Positions 1 to 5,460 of a stretch of DNA of 5,460 bases are shown here, piece by piece. Under the pieces are notes generated by a model, which had not been told where the DNA came from, did no database searches, and worked only from the letters and a program-made list of their open reading frames with translations. Each line of letters starts with the position of its first letter. Position 1 is the first letter of the stretch. The DNA is from Actinomycetota bacterium (GTDB lineage Bacteria; Margulisbacteria; Marinamargulisbacteria; SXXA01). The position numbers were made by a program, and so were the translations under genes. The stretch lies in contig SXXA01000064.1 of the NCBI GenBank assembly GCA_005791325.1, forward strand, positions 1-5,460. The letters are read 5' to 3'.

Positions 1-607
1 ACATGGTAATGGGATTATTTTGTAAGGCTTGTGTAATAAAATTGCTCACCACACGCCCATCTTTTGGATCCATGTTGGGTCCATAGGTATTGAAAATACG
101 GGCAATGCGAACATCGGCCAACCCCAAACGCTCAAACTCGGCAACGATTGACTCCGCCGCTCGCTTCCCTTCGTCATATATCGCTCTGGGGCCAATGGGA
201 TTCACATTGCCAAAATATTTTTCGGGTTGTGGATGCGTTGTGGGATTCCCATACACCTCCGAGGTCGAGGCTTGTAAGAATCTTGCCCCAGATGAAGATG
301 CCAATTCCAATAGCCGATAAACCCCCATGACACAGGTTCGATAGGTTAGGAGACTATGCTCCCGATAACGGGGAGGAGATGCCGGACACGCCATGTTATA
401 AATTTGTTGAATTCCTTTTATTTGTATCCCATCCACAATATCCCCCATCATCATGGTAAATTGGTTAGAAGGGTAGGCACTAGCTAAATTCTCTAGGCGA
501 CCGGTTACCAAGGAGTCGATTCCAATGACCTCATAGTCCATCTCAAGTAACAGCTGACATAAATGTGAACCTAAAAATCCTGCGGCACCTGTTACCAATA
601 CCCGCAT
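1..607 (-). CDS. UDP-glucuronate decarboxylase-like extended SDR (partial, C-terminus missing)
   Basis: NAD-dependent nucleotide-sugar enzyme, most likely converting UDP-glucuronate to UDP-xylose in the cytoplasm for surface glycans. The reading frame starts at the complement of 605-607, stays open for 202 codons and runs off the left edge, so roughly the last third is missing. Seen in the protein: MRVLVTGAAGFLG with the Rossmann GxxGxxG at residues 7-13; Asp31 after the second strand, which would bind the NAD ribose; MACPASPPRY at 72-81, typical of this subfamily; the active-site strand ASTSEVYG at 113-120; and GPRAIYDEGK at 139-148 with the YxxxK pair Tyr144/Lys148. Thr115, Ser116 and Glu117 match the Thr-Ser-Glu of human UXS1 and the ArnA decarboxylase domain, and the Thr-to-Tyr spacing of 29 residues matches UXS. 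The UXS-typical Ser-Cys before Tyr144 is Ala-Ile here. The start codon overlaps the stop of the upstream small gene, and no SD is visible in front of it. A related 4,6-dehydratase is the main alternative; Glu117 and the YDEGK motif favour decarboxylase. Confidence 0.88.
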   Translation of the reverse strand, partial: MRVLVTGAAGFLGSHLCQLLLEMDYEVIGIDSLVTGRLENLASAYPSNQFTMMMGDIVDGIQIKGIQQIYNMACPASPPRYREHSLLTYRTCVMGVYRLLELASSSGARFLQASTSEVYGNPTTHPQPEKYFGNVNPIGPRAIYDEGKRAAESIVAEFERLGLADVRIARIFNTYGPNMDPKDGRVVSNFITQALQNNPITM

Positions 608-798
608 TATGACGGTCGCTTTGGTTGCTGGGGAGTGGGTTGAACCACACGGTCGACTTGATCTCCTAAAGGAACGGATTTTGCTTGTGGATCGACCTGC
701 TGTTTTAAAATGGCTTTCATTATACTACTGGTGGAAGAGTTATCGAAGATTTTCTTGCTCTTTTCAAATGCATTGCTCACTATATCGGCTTCAGTCAT
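607..798 (-). CDS. 63-aa small protein of unknown function, coupled to the SDR gene
   Basis: I do not recognise a family. Three things support it as a real gene: an AGGAGA ribosome site 5 nt before its ATG, a stop codon that shares one base with the start of the next gene (TAATG), and the lack of any other start signal for that next gene. The protein has two parts. Residues 1-34 look amphipathic and helix-forming (it begins MTEADIVSNAFEKSKKIF). Residues 35-63 are rich in Gln and Pro and end in a basic PQQPKRPS tail. There is no signal peptide, membrane segment or cysteine, so it should be cytoplasmic. It may act with the sugar enzyme, or serve mainly to bring ribosomes to the downstream start. 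A plus-strand reading frame of the same length lies opposite it but lacks a comparable ribosome site. Confidence 0.68.
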   Translation of the reverse strand: MTEADIVSNAFEKSKKIFDNSSTSSIMKAILKQQVDPQAKSVPLGDQVDRVVQPTPQQPKRPS

Positions 799-803
799 AA
801 CAC

Positions 804-809
804 TCTCCT
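804..809 (-). promoter_or_regulatory. Shine-Dalgarno site of the 63-aa gene
   Basis: Read on the minus strand, this is AGGAGA, 5 nt upstream of the ATG at 798-796. It is the only good SD in the two-gene minus-strand operon, which supports the small ORF as the translational entry point. Confidence 0.7.
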
Positions 810-824
810 GGTTTTATAAAATTT

Positions 825-853
825 ACGATACAATCAACTACCATAATGTTCAA
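825..853 (-). promoter_or_regulatory. Candidate sigma-70 type promoter for the minus-strand operon
   Basis: On the minus strand, TTGAAC (848-853) and TATCGT (825-830) are separated by 17 nt. Each hexamer matches the consensus at four of six positions. Transcription would begin near 818, leaving a leader of about 20 nt before the small gene. The match is modest and this is inference from spacing and position in a divergent region. On the plus strand the best -10-like hexamers are TACAAT (829-834) and CATAAT (842-847), neither with a convincing -35. Confidence 0.3.
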
Positions 854-901
854 TCGGTCTTTTCAATTTTTTTTATGTATTAAATTTTATCGATCAATTT
901 T

Positions 902-907
902 AAGGGG
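902..907 (+). promoter_or_regulatory. Shine-Dalgarno site that decides the GT9 start
   Basis: AAGGGG lies 7 nt before the in-frame ATG at 915 and can pair with the 16S tail with one G-U wobble. The earlier in-frame ATG at 846 has no purine-rich site before it. This favours the downstream start. Confidence 0.55.
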
Positions 908-914
908 TCGATGG

Positions 915-1970
915 ATGCGACTCTGGGGCATTATATGGTTCCCACTGGATTGCCTTATGGCGCTCTTTTTGCGACGTGATGGTATCCAGTTGGGAATCAT
1001 TAAGTTGGATAAATTGGGTGATTTTGTGTTGATTCTACCCTATATTCATGCTCAACCATACCCCCCTATTTTAATTGTCACCGATTATGTCGAGCCCTTT
1101 GCACGACTATTGTGTCCCCAGTCAATGGTTGTTTCAATTCGATTGATTCCCTTTTATTGGAATCCGGTTTATCGCGTGCGGTGTTTGTATCGTATGCGTC
1201 AATTGGGTATTCGAACCATGGTGCACCCAACCCCCGCATGGTTTCGGTTTTTATGGGATGTGTCTCCGTTGGTTCGTGCATCGGGTGCGTCGCATCGGAT
1301 CGCGTTTCAATCAACGGAGCCCATTCCTTGGTGGGCGCGTGTCTGGACCCACTTCTTTGGGCAATCGCCATCTGAATGGGTGCCTGCGATGGGGCATGAC
1401 CAACAGGCATTATTTTCTTTGATGCCCAATAAAATAGTGCCGAATCGGCGTGTTGTGAATGAGTTAGGCCCTATTGTGGTGGCCCCTTTGGCCAGTGCGA
1501 TGGGTAAATCTTGGCCTTTGGAGTGGATGAAAATTGTCATTCAAGAATTGGAAAAAAAAGGGTATTTGGTGTTGGTTGTGGGTTTGGAATCGGATCGATC
1601 CGTATTAGAGGAATTGGGTGTAAAAAATGAACAGTTGTGTCTTTCTGTTTCAGGTAATGCGGTTACCATTGTGGAACTTTTAACCAAGTCACGGTGTATG
1701 ATTGCATGTGACAATGGCTTGGCTCATTTGGCTATTTACCTTGGGCTTCCTACGGTTGTGGTGGCTGGGGCGGGGCAATGGGGGCGTTTTTTTCCGTATC
1801 CGGATGAAACCAATCGTTCCTTATCCACCTTGGTATCAGAGGTGGGGTGTAAGGGGTGTAATTGGGCGTGTGAGTATCGGGTGAAGGGCCCAACCCCTTG
1901 TATGGCCCAAGTGACTCCCAATCAAGTTCTTGATCAAATTTATTATTTTTTAGGAGCGTCCCATGATTAA
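915..1970 (+). CDS. Glycosyltransferase family 9 protein (heptosyltransferase-like)
   Basis: Probable GT-B sugar transferase of the heptosyltransferase family, acting at the inner face of the cytoplasmic membrane in LPS core or other surface glycan assembly. With the start at 915 it is 351 aa, normal for the family. An N-terminal hydrophobic/basic stretch (residues 1-25) leads into GIIKLDKLGDFVLILP at 27-42, the family's first strand and loop. VVAPLASAMGKSWP near 188-201 is the start of the second Rossmann domain, and CDNGLAHLA at 265-273 is the conserved donor-binding D-x-G-xx-H segment. Four cysteines close to the C-terminus (312, 315, 319, 329; CKGCNWAC then PC) resemble the Cys-rich tail seen in many GT9 proteins. 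An in-frame ATG at 846 would add 23 residues, but it lacks a ribosome site and the added segment is AT-rich and lies over the divergent promoter area. The acceptor and sugar cannot be told from sequence. The gene overlaps the next one by 8 nt. Confidence 0.88.
   Translation: MRLWGIIWFPLDCLMALFLRRDGIQLGIIKLDKLGDFVLILPYIHAQPYPPILIVTDYVEPFARLLCPQSMVVSIRLIPFYWNPVYRVRCLYRMRQLGIRTMVHPTPAWFRFLWDVSPLVRASGASHRIAFQSTEPIPWWARVWTHFFGQSPSEWVPAMGHDQQALFSLMPNKIVPNRRVVNELGPIVVAPLASAMGKSWPLEWMKIVIQELEKKGYLVLVVGLESDRSVLEELGVKNEQLCLSVSGNAVTIVELLTKSRCMIACDNGLAHLAIYLGLPTVVVAGAGQWGRFFPYPDETNRSLSTLVSEVGCKGCNWACEYRVKGPTPCMAQVTPNQVLDQIYYFLGASHD
1952..1956 (+). promoter_or_regulatory. Shine-Dalgarno site of the M29 peptidase gene
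   Basis: AGGAG lies 6 nt before the ATG at 1963, inside the last codons of the GT9 gene. It fixes the peptidase start and shows that the second gene can load its own ribosomes despite the overlap. Confidence 0.7.
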
Positions 1971-3042
1971 TGCGTATGCAACATTATTAACGGATTATTG
2001 TTTGGGGGTACAAGATGGGGATCGTGTGTTGGTTAAATCGGGGCTGGCTGGCTTGGATTTGGCAGATCAAGTAGCGGCAATATGTTGGGAGAGGGGGGCT
2101 ATTCCAGCGGTATGGATTCAGCTTGAGGCGGGGCAACGCTCGATGATATCGAATGGATCAGTATCTCAGTGGGCAGGTTATTATGAATGGGAAACGATGC
2201 CAATTAGGGAGTGGGATGCTTTGTTAACCATTCAGTCACCCTTGAATACGGCATCGTTGTTGGGTGTGTCAACCGATCGTTTGACCCAGTTTAAATCGAT
2301 GGATCCGAGTCGATCATGGTTTATGAGTCGATCGGCGAGTGGTGAATTGAGGTGGACATCATGTATTCGTCCATGTGCGGCATTGGCCCAAGATGCGGGA
2401 ATGGGTACCCATGAATTTGAGTCATTGGTTTATAAGGCGTGTGGGTTGGGTCAATCGGATCCGGTGGGGTATTGGCAAGGGGTTCGTGCTCGTCAAGAGC
2501 GTGCTATTGCATGTTTGTCGTCAGGTACTCACCTTCGTTATGTGGGGCCTACGATTGATTTGGTCTTTTCGACTGATGGGCGTCGTTGGATTAATTCGGA
2601 TGGGCGTCGCAATATGCCATCGGGTGAAATTTTTACGGCACCGGTGGAAGATTCGGTGAATGGGAGGGTCAGTTTTGATATTCCAATACGCTACATGGGC
2701 AATTGGTTAAAGGGGGTGCATTTTGAATTTAAGAATGGTCAGATTGTGGATTGGGGGTGTGAAGTGGGACGTGAGACATTGGACGCCATATTTCAGATTG
2801 ATGGCACGCGGGTGTTGGGTGAAATTGCAGTTGGTTTAAACGATCAGCTGACTCGTCCAACGGGATTGATTTTATTGGACGAAAAAATGGGTGGGACAGT
2901 ACACATGGCGATTGGGGCTAGTTATCCTGAAACGGGTGGGGTGAATCAGTCGGCGGTTCATTTGGATTTTATTACATCGATGGGGGAGGGTGAGATTTGG
3001 GTTGATGGTAAACGGGTTTATCAGAATGGGGTGTTTTTATAA
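1963..3042 (+). CDS. M29-family metallo-aminopeptidase (AmpS/thermophilic aminopeptidase type)
   Basis: A 359-aa cytoplasmic exopeptidase that removes N-terminal residues from peptides using a two-metal centre. The N-terminal half is weakly conserved, as usual in this family; the C-terminal half holds the diagnostic motifs. These are NMPSGEIFTAPVED at 217-230 (metal ligand Glu222), LGEIAVGLN at 285-293 (Glu287), LLDEKMGGTVHMAIGASYPE at 304-323 (His314 and Tyr321), and NQSAVHLDFI at 328-337 (His333 and Asp335). They correspond to Glu250, Glu316, His345, Tyr352, His376 and Asp378 of the Staphylococcus AmpS numbering. The insert between Tyr and the second His is short, as in many bacterial homologues. 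There is no signal peptide. The gene starts 8 nt inside the end of the GT9 gene and shares its transcript, though no functional link to glycan synthesis is evident. Substrate preference cannot be inferred. The hairpin-rich gap follows. Confidence 0.93.
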   Translation: MINAYATLLTDYCLGVQDGDRVLVKSGLAGLDLADQVAAICWERGAIPAVWIQLEAGQRSMISNGSVSQWAGYYEWETMPIREWDALLTIQSPLNTASLLGVSTDRLTQFKSMDPSRSWFMSRSASGELRWTSCIRPCAALAQDAGMGTHEFESLVYKACGLGQSDPVGYWQGVRARQERAIACLSSGTHLRYVGPTIDLVFSTDGRRWINSDGRRNMPSGEIFTAPVEDSVNGRVSFDIPIRYMGNWLKGVHFEFKNGQIVDWGCEVGRETLDAIFQIDGTRVLGEIAVGLNDQLTRPTGLILLDEKMGGTVHMAIGASYPETGGVNQSAVHLDFITSMGEGEIWVDGKRVYQNGVFL

Positions 3043-3060
3043 AAAGGTGGTGGGTAGGGT

Positions 3061-3263
3061 GTGATCACCCCGCCTTCTTAAGGGCAAAGCCCTTGCGTTG
3101 TGTTACCTAGGGCAAGCCCTTGGTCAAGGGGGCTGGGGACCGAAGGTCCCCAGATTCATTCTGTTACGTCCTCCCCTTTGGGGAGGGGATTTACAGGCCC
3201 CTTCTTTAATGGGGTTATAAAGGGGTCTCCCCCTCTTTAAGTGGTCGCGGGCGAGGAGTGCCC
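3061..3263. repeat. Cluster of short GC-rich inverted repeats (hairpin-rich intergenic block)
   Basis: About 200 nt of non-coding DNA with at least six short inverted repeats, several with three-base loops. In order: AAGGGC/GCCCTT with loop AAA (3080-3094); AGGG/CCCT (3109-3120), which competes with CCCTT/AAGGG (3117-3130); a 9-bp stem with loop GAA (3133-3153); CCTCCCC/GGGGAGG with loop TTT (3170-3186); CCCCTT/AAGGGG with a 16-nt loop (3198-3225), which competes with GGGG/CCCC with loop TCT (3222-3232); and GGGC/GCCC with a 7-nt loop (3249-3263). The related strings AAGGGCAAAGCCCTT and TAGGGCAAGCCCTT suggest duplication of a unit. The block could be a dispersed palindromic element, a transcript-stabilising or terminating structure after the peptidase gene, or both. 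No coding frame or transposase is visible. Confidence 0.6.
3133..3153. terminator. Strong 9-bp hairpin, possible terminator or 3'-end stabiliser
   Basis: CTGGGGACC and GGTCCCCAG form a perfect 9-bp stem around a GAA loop, the strongest single hairpin in the gap. It lies about 90 nt after the peptidase stop codon. The following bases (ATTCATTCTGTT) are rich in T but contain no uninterrupted U-tract, so a classic intrinsic terminator is not proven. A processing or stabilising hairpin is equally possible. Confidence 0.35.
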
Positions 3264-3296
3264 ATTATCTTATTATCTCCGTAATCGTTGTATATT

Positions 3297-3356
3297 TATA
3301 ATAAATAAGGTACATTTTAGCAAAACATTGACCATTTTATTGTACTCGTCTGTCAT
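3297..3356 (+). promoter_or_regulatory. Candidate promoter region for the S1-trpB operon
   Basis: The gap turns AT-rich after about 3265. Two candidates are visible. TTGACC (3328-3333) is followed after 17 nt by TGTCAT (3351-3356), with a good -35 and a four-of-six -10. A perfect TATAAT also occurs at 3297-3302, but no good -35 lies at the right distance from it. Either would leave a leader of roughly 80-135 nt before the S1 gene. The choice between them is inference. Confidence 0.35.
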
Positions 3357-3381
3357 TACTTAAGTATTATTAGGGTAACAG

Positions 3382-3420
3382 ATGGCAAACCTTCCGGTTT
3401 TAGCCTTGGGTAGATTATAG
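3382..3420 (+). CDS. Possible 12-codon leader peptide upstream of the S1 gene
   Basis: An ATG at 3382 opens a short frame, MANLPVLALGRL, ending at TAG 3418-3420, 21 nt before the S1 start. TAGGG (3371-3375) sits 6 nt before it as a modest SD. The frame contains an inverted repeat, AAACC/GGTTT (3387-3391 and 3396-3400, loop TTCC), extended outward by GGC/GCC (3384-3386, 3403-3405). Translation of the peptide would open this hairpin. Four of its 12 residues are Leu and it has no Trp, so classical tryptophan attenuation is not supported. Frames this short occur by chance, so this is only a candidate. Confidence 0.25.
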   Translation: MANLPVLALGRL

Positions 3421-3430
3421 AAATGGCATG

Positions 3431-3437
3431 AAGGAGG
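3431..3437 (+). promoter_or_regulatory. Consensus Shine-Dalgarno site of the S1 gene
   Basis: AAGGAGG lies 4 nt before the ATG at 3442. It is the best ribosome site in the window, fitting a highly expressed translation protein, and with the in-frame stop at 3418-3420 it settles the start. Confidence 0.85.
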
Positions 3438-3441
3438 ATCC

Positions 3442-4665
3442 ATGTTCGATTTCGAAGAAACTAAAGTAGATGGATTGGGAGATCCCCAATCTGAGTCGGT
3501 GTCTGGCGAGGCGCATCACTTGACTACCAAAAATTCACCAGACGCATCCAATGAATTTTTAGATGCAATGGACGACACCTTTCAACGCCATATGGAAAAT
3601 ATGGATATTGATTTTCAAGAGGGTGATATTGTTAGGGGTATTGTTCGCCGTATTGAAAAAAGCGGCGTTTTTGTTGATATTTCACATAAATCTGAGGGGT
3701 TTGTTGCCAATCCAGAATTTAGTGCAGACCCCCATGAAGACCCCGCCGATTTGGTTTCGGTTGGTGATGAAGTGAATGTTATGATTGTTAAGCTCGAGAG
3801 CAAGGAAGGCTATACCGTTCTTTCTCGAAAACGTGCTGAATTTGAGTTGGGATGGTCCGCATTATCTCGTGCTGTCAAAAATAGAGAGCCACTTACGGTT
3901 CGTGTTACCTCTAAGGTAGATGGTGGCTTAGTGGTTGGATTTAGTGGGATTAAAGGGTTTATTCCCATTTCCCAGTTGTCCAAAGAGATGGAGGGTAATT
4001 TGGATCAGCATATTGGGGCTGATTTAGAGGCGGGGGTATTGCAAGTGGATCGCAAGAGACGAAAGATTATCTTTTCAACTAAAATTATACGTCCAAAAAC
4101 CCACCGCGAAGATATGCTTAAAATTTTAGAGTCGATTGAGGCCGGTCAGGTGAAGGAAGGTCGTGTAACCAGTATCAAGGATTTTGGTGCATTTGTTGAT
4201 ATTGGTGGGGTAGAAGGTCTTGTGCATATCTCGGAGATGTCTTGGTCTCGCATTGCACACCCAAGTGATATTTTGGAGCCGGGGCAAACCATTAATGTGT
4301 TTGTTTTGGGCGTTGATCGTGAAAATAATAAGGTGTCATTGGGTATGAAGCAGTTAGAATCTGATCCTTGGGCCTCTGCTTCCGAAAAATATTCAGTCGG
4401 AGATGTGGTTGAGGGTGATATAACACGATTGGTTGCATTTGGTGCATTTGTTAGGTTAGAAGCTAACTTAGAAGGGTTGGTTCACATATCAGAGTTGTCA
4501 CCCCACCGTGTATCACAGGTGAGTGATGTTGTTCGAATTGGGGATCGTGTTCGGGTTAAAATTATTAAACTGATCCCAAATGAACAACGAATTGGACTGA
4601 GTATTAAGGCGCTGGCTCAACCGGAGGAAGTGGCCCCCCTTGCTTCCGACGTTTCTGCCGAATGA
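3442..4665 (+). CDS. rpsA: 30S ribosomal protein S1-type RNA-binding protein, four S1 domains
   Basis: A 407-aa S1 protein, expected to bind mRNA on the 30S subunit and help translation start. Four S1 (OB-fold) domains follow an acidic, probably disordered N-terminal segment (1-57). Domain 1 spans about 58-131 (FQEGDIVRGIVRRIEKSGVF). Domain 2 spans about 148-214, with GIKGFIPISQLS at 169-180. Domain 3 spans about 235-304 and is the most canonical (DFGAFVDIGGVEGLVHISEM, 247-266), followed by LGMKQLESDPW at 300-310, very like the end of E. coli S1 domain 3. Domain 4 spans about 319-391 (VAFGAFVRL, EGLVHISEL). The protein matches E. coli S1 domains 1-4 and lacks 5 and 6, as in the shorter S1 proteins of several non-proteobacterial groups. 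A short acidic tail ends it. It has a strong SD and a long leader, and its stop codon overlaps the trpB start. Whether it is the organism's main S1 or a paralogue cannot be judged from one window. Confidence 0.92.
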   Translation: MFDFEETKVDGLGDPQSESVSGEAHHLTTKNSPDASNEFLDAMDDTFQRHMENMDIDFQEGDIVRGIVRRIEKSGVFVDISHKSEGFVANPEFSADPHEDPADLVSVGDEVNVMIVKLESKEGYTVLSRKRAEFELGWSALSRAVKNREPLTVRVTSKVDGGLVVGFSGIKGFIPISQLSKEMEGNLDQHIGADLEAGVLQVDRKRRKIIFSTKIIRPKTHREDMLKILESIEAGQVKEGRVTSIKDFGAFVDIGGVEGLVHISEMSWSRIAHPSDILEPGQTINVFVLGVDRENNKVSLGMKQLESDPWASASEKYSVGDVVEGDITRLVAFGAFVRLEANLEGLVHISELSPHRVSQVSDVVRIGDRVRVKIIKLIPNEQRIGLSIKALAQPEEVAPLASDVSAE

Positions 4666-5460
4666 GGTCCATTCCGCGAACAGGACGGTTTGGGGAGTTT
4701 GGTGGGCGCTATGTCCCAGATACTTTATTTGGGGCATTAGAAACATTGGAGTCTGTGGTGAGGTCGGTGGTGTCGACCCCATCGTTTAGGCGTGAATTTA
4801 GGAATTTGTTGATTCATTATGTTGGTCGCCCAACTCCTCTCTTTTTTGCTCAAACCTTATCCCAAGAAACGGGGTATTCGGTTTGGTTAAAACGAGAAGA
4901 TTTGTGCCATACAGGGGCGCACAAAATTAATAATGCAATTGGGCAAGCGTTGTTGGCGCGTCACATGGGTAAAAAGCGCATTATTGCTGAAACCGGTGCG
5001 GGCCAGCATGGGGTGGCTGTTGCGACAGCGTGTGCATTATTGGGTTTGGATTGTGTGGTGTATATGGGTGCGGAGGATATTGAGCGACAGGCTCCCAATG
5101 TATTTAGAATGCAATATTTAGGGGCCACCATTGTTCCGGTGACATCTGGGTCCACAACATTAAAAGACGCAACCACTGAAGCGATTCGAGATTGGCTTAA
5201 AACAGTTGAGACCTCGCATTATATTATTGGGTCGGTTGTGGGCCCTCACCCCTATCCTTCGGTGGTTCGTTTATTTCAGTCGGTCATTGGTCGTGAGGCA
5301 CGGTATCAATTTCGTCAACGGGTTGGGGGATTGCCAGATTATGTGGTGGCTTGTGTGGGTGGTGGCTCAAATGCCATGGGGATTTTCCATTCTTTTATTC
5401 CCTTTTCTGAGGTGGGGCTTCTTGCAGTGGAAGCGGCTGGCATGGGTATTGATTCGGGTC
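4662..5460 (+). CDS. trpB: Tryptophan synthase beta chain (partial, C-terminus missing)
   Basis: PLP enzyme of the last step of tryptophan synthesis, joining indole and serine in a complex with TrpA. The frame begins at ATG 4662, overlapping the S1 stop as ATGA, and is open for 266 codons to the right edge; the family is about 390-410 aa. Seen: GRFGEFGGRYVPDTL at 8-22, the usual TrpB N-terminus; GRPTPL at 55-60; LKREDLCHTGAHKINN at 76-91 with the PLP lysine Lys88; AETGAGQHGVA at 109-119 with catalytic Glu110; and the phosphate-binding GGGSNAMG at 233-240. These agree closely with Salmonella TrpB (Lys87, Glu109), so this is the standard TrpB1 type rather than the longer TrpB2. No SD lies just before the start; the nearest GGAGG (4623-4627) is 34 nt away, so translation is probably coupled to S1. 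No other trp gene is visible upstream; trpA may follow outside the window. Confidence 0.96.
   Translation, partial: MRSIPRTGRFGEFGGRYVPDTLFGALETLESVVRSVVSTPSFRREFRNLLIHYVGRPTPLFFAQTLSQETGYSVWLKREDLCHTGAHKINNAIGQALLARHMGKKRIIAETGAGQHGVAVATACALLGLDCVVYMGAEDIERQAPNVFRMQYLGATIVPVTSGSTTLKDATTEAIRDWLKTVETSHYIIGSVVGPHPYPSVVRLFQSVIGREARYQFRQRVGGLPDYVVACVGGGSNAMGIFHSFIPFSEVGLLAVEAAGMGIDSG

Noticed and set aside
90..330. Two overlapping plus-strand frames of 60-76 codons
   Set aside because: They lie opposite the well-supported SDR gene, have no ribosome sites and encode no recognisable motif.
609..800. Plus-strand 63-codon frame opposite the small minus-strand gene
   Set aside because: It lacks an SD, while the minus-strand frame has an SD and a TAATG junction to the SDR gene.
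1078..1540. Minus-strand and alternate-frame ORFs inside the GT9 gene
   Set aside because: They are shadows of a gene whose own frame carries family motifs throughout.
2375..2659. 94-codon plus-strand frame inside the peptidase gene
   Set aside because: It overlaps the conserved part of the M29 gene in another frame, with biased Trp/Arg/Val content typical of a shadow frame.
3062..3069. Palindrome GTGATCAC as an operator site
   Set aside because: It is a single 8-bp palindrome without a second copy and lies far from the promoter candidates; chance occurrence is likely.
3061..3263. CRISPR array
   Set aside because: The repeats are inverted, of differing sequence and irregularly spaced, with no direct repeats of constant length or spacers.
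4513..4782. Minus-strand 89-codon frame across the S1-trpB junction
   Set aside because: Both strands' real genes explain this stretch; no ribosome site or motif supports it.
4933..5176. Short ORFs on both strands inside trpB
   Set aside because: The trpB frame reads through with catalytic motifs; these are shadows.

Overview
The window reads as chromosomal DNA from a diderm (Gram-negative-type) bacterium of moderate GC. Evidence for an outer surface rich in glycans is a heptosyltransferase-like GT9 enzyme next to a UDP-glucuronate decarboxylase-like SDR. The ribosomal S1-type protein has four S1 domains rather than the six usual in Proteobacteria. That argues for a non-proteobacterial lineage, but I cannot name the phylum from this window.

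Left arm (1-798, minus strand): a short operon holds a 63-aa protein of unknown function and the N-terminal 202 residues of a UDP-glucuronate decarboxylase-like enzyme, which runs off the left edge. The two genes share one base (TAATG). The SDR gene has no visible Shine-Dalgarno (SD) site of its own, so its translation probably depends on the small ORF.

Centre (799-3042): a divergent promoter region is followed on the plus strand by a GT9-family glycosyltransferase and, overlapping it by 8 nt, an M29-family metallo-aminopeptidase with all expected metal and catalytic residues.

Intergenic (3043-3441, 399 nt): the first part is packed with short GC-rich inverted repeats, most with three-base loops. 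The second part is AT-rich and holds promoter candidates, a possible 12-codon leader ORF with an embedded hairpin, and a consensus SD.

Right arm (3442-5460, plus strand): a four-domain S1 protein is followed by trpB, whose start overlaps the S1 stop codon (ATGA). trpB is complete at its 5' end and is cut by the right edge after 266 codons.

The left and centre genes plausibly serve surface polysaccharide assembly (UDP-xylose supply and sugar transfer); the aminopeptidase is only co-transcribed with them. The S1-trpB pair joins translation and tryptophan synthesis in an arrangement I do not recognise as standard. Plus-strand genes sampled here are much richer in G than C, while the minus-strand SDR is not, which suggests the plus strand is the leading strand. 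I see no CRISPR array, tRNA, rRNA or insertion sequence. The most unusual items are the hairpin cluster, the coupled small ORF and the S1-trpB coupling.
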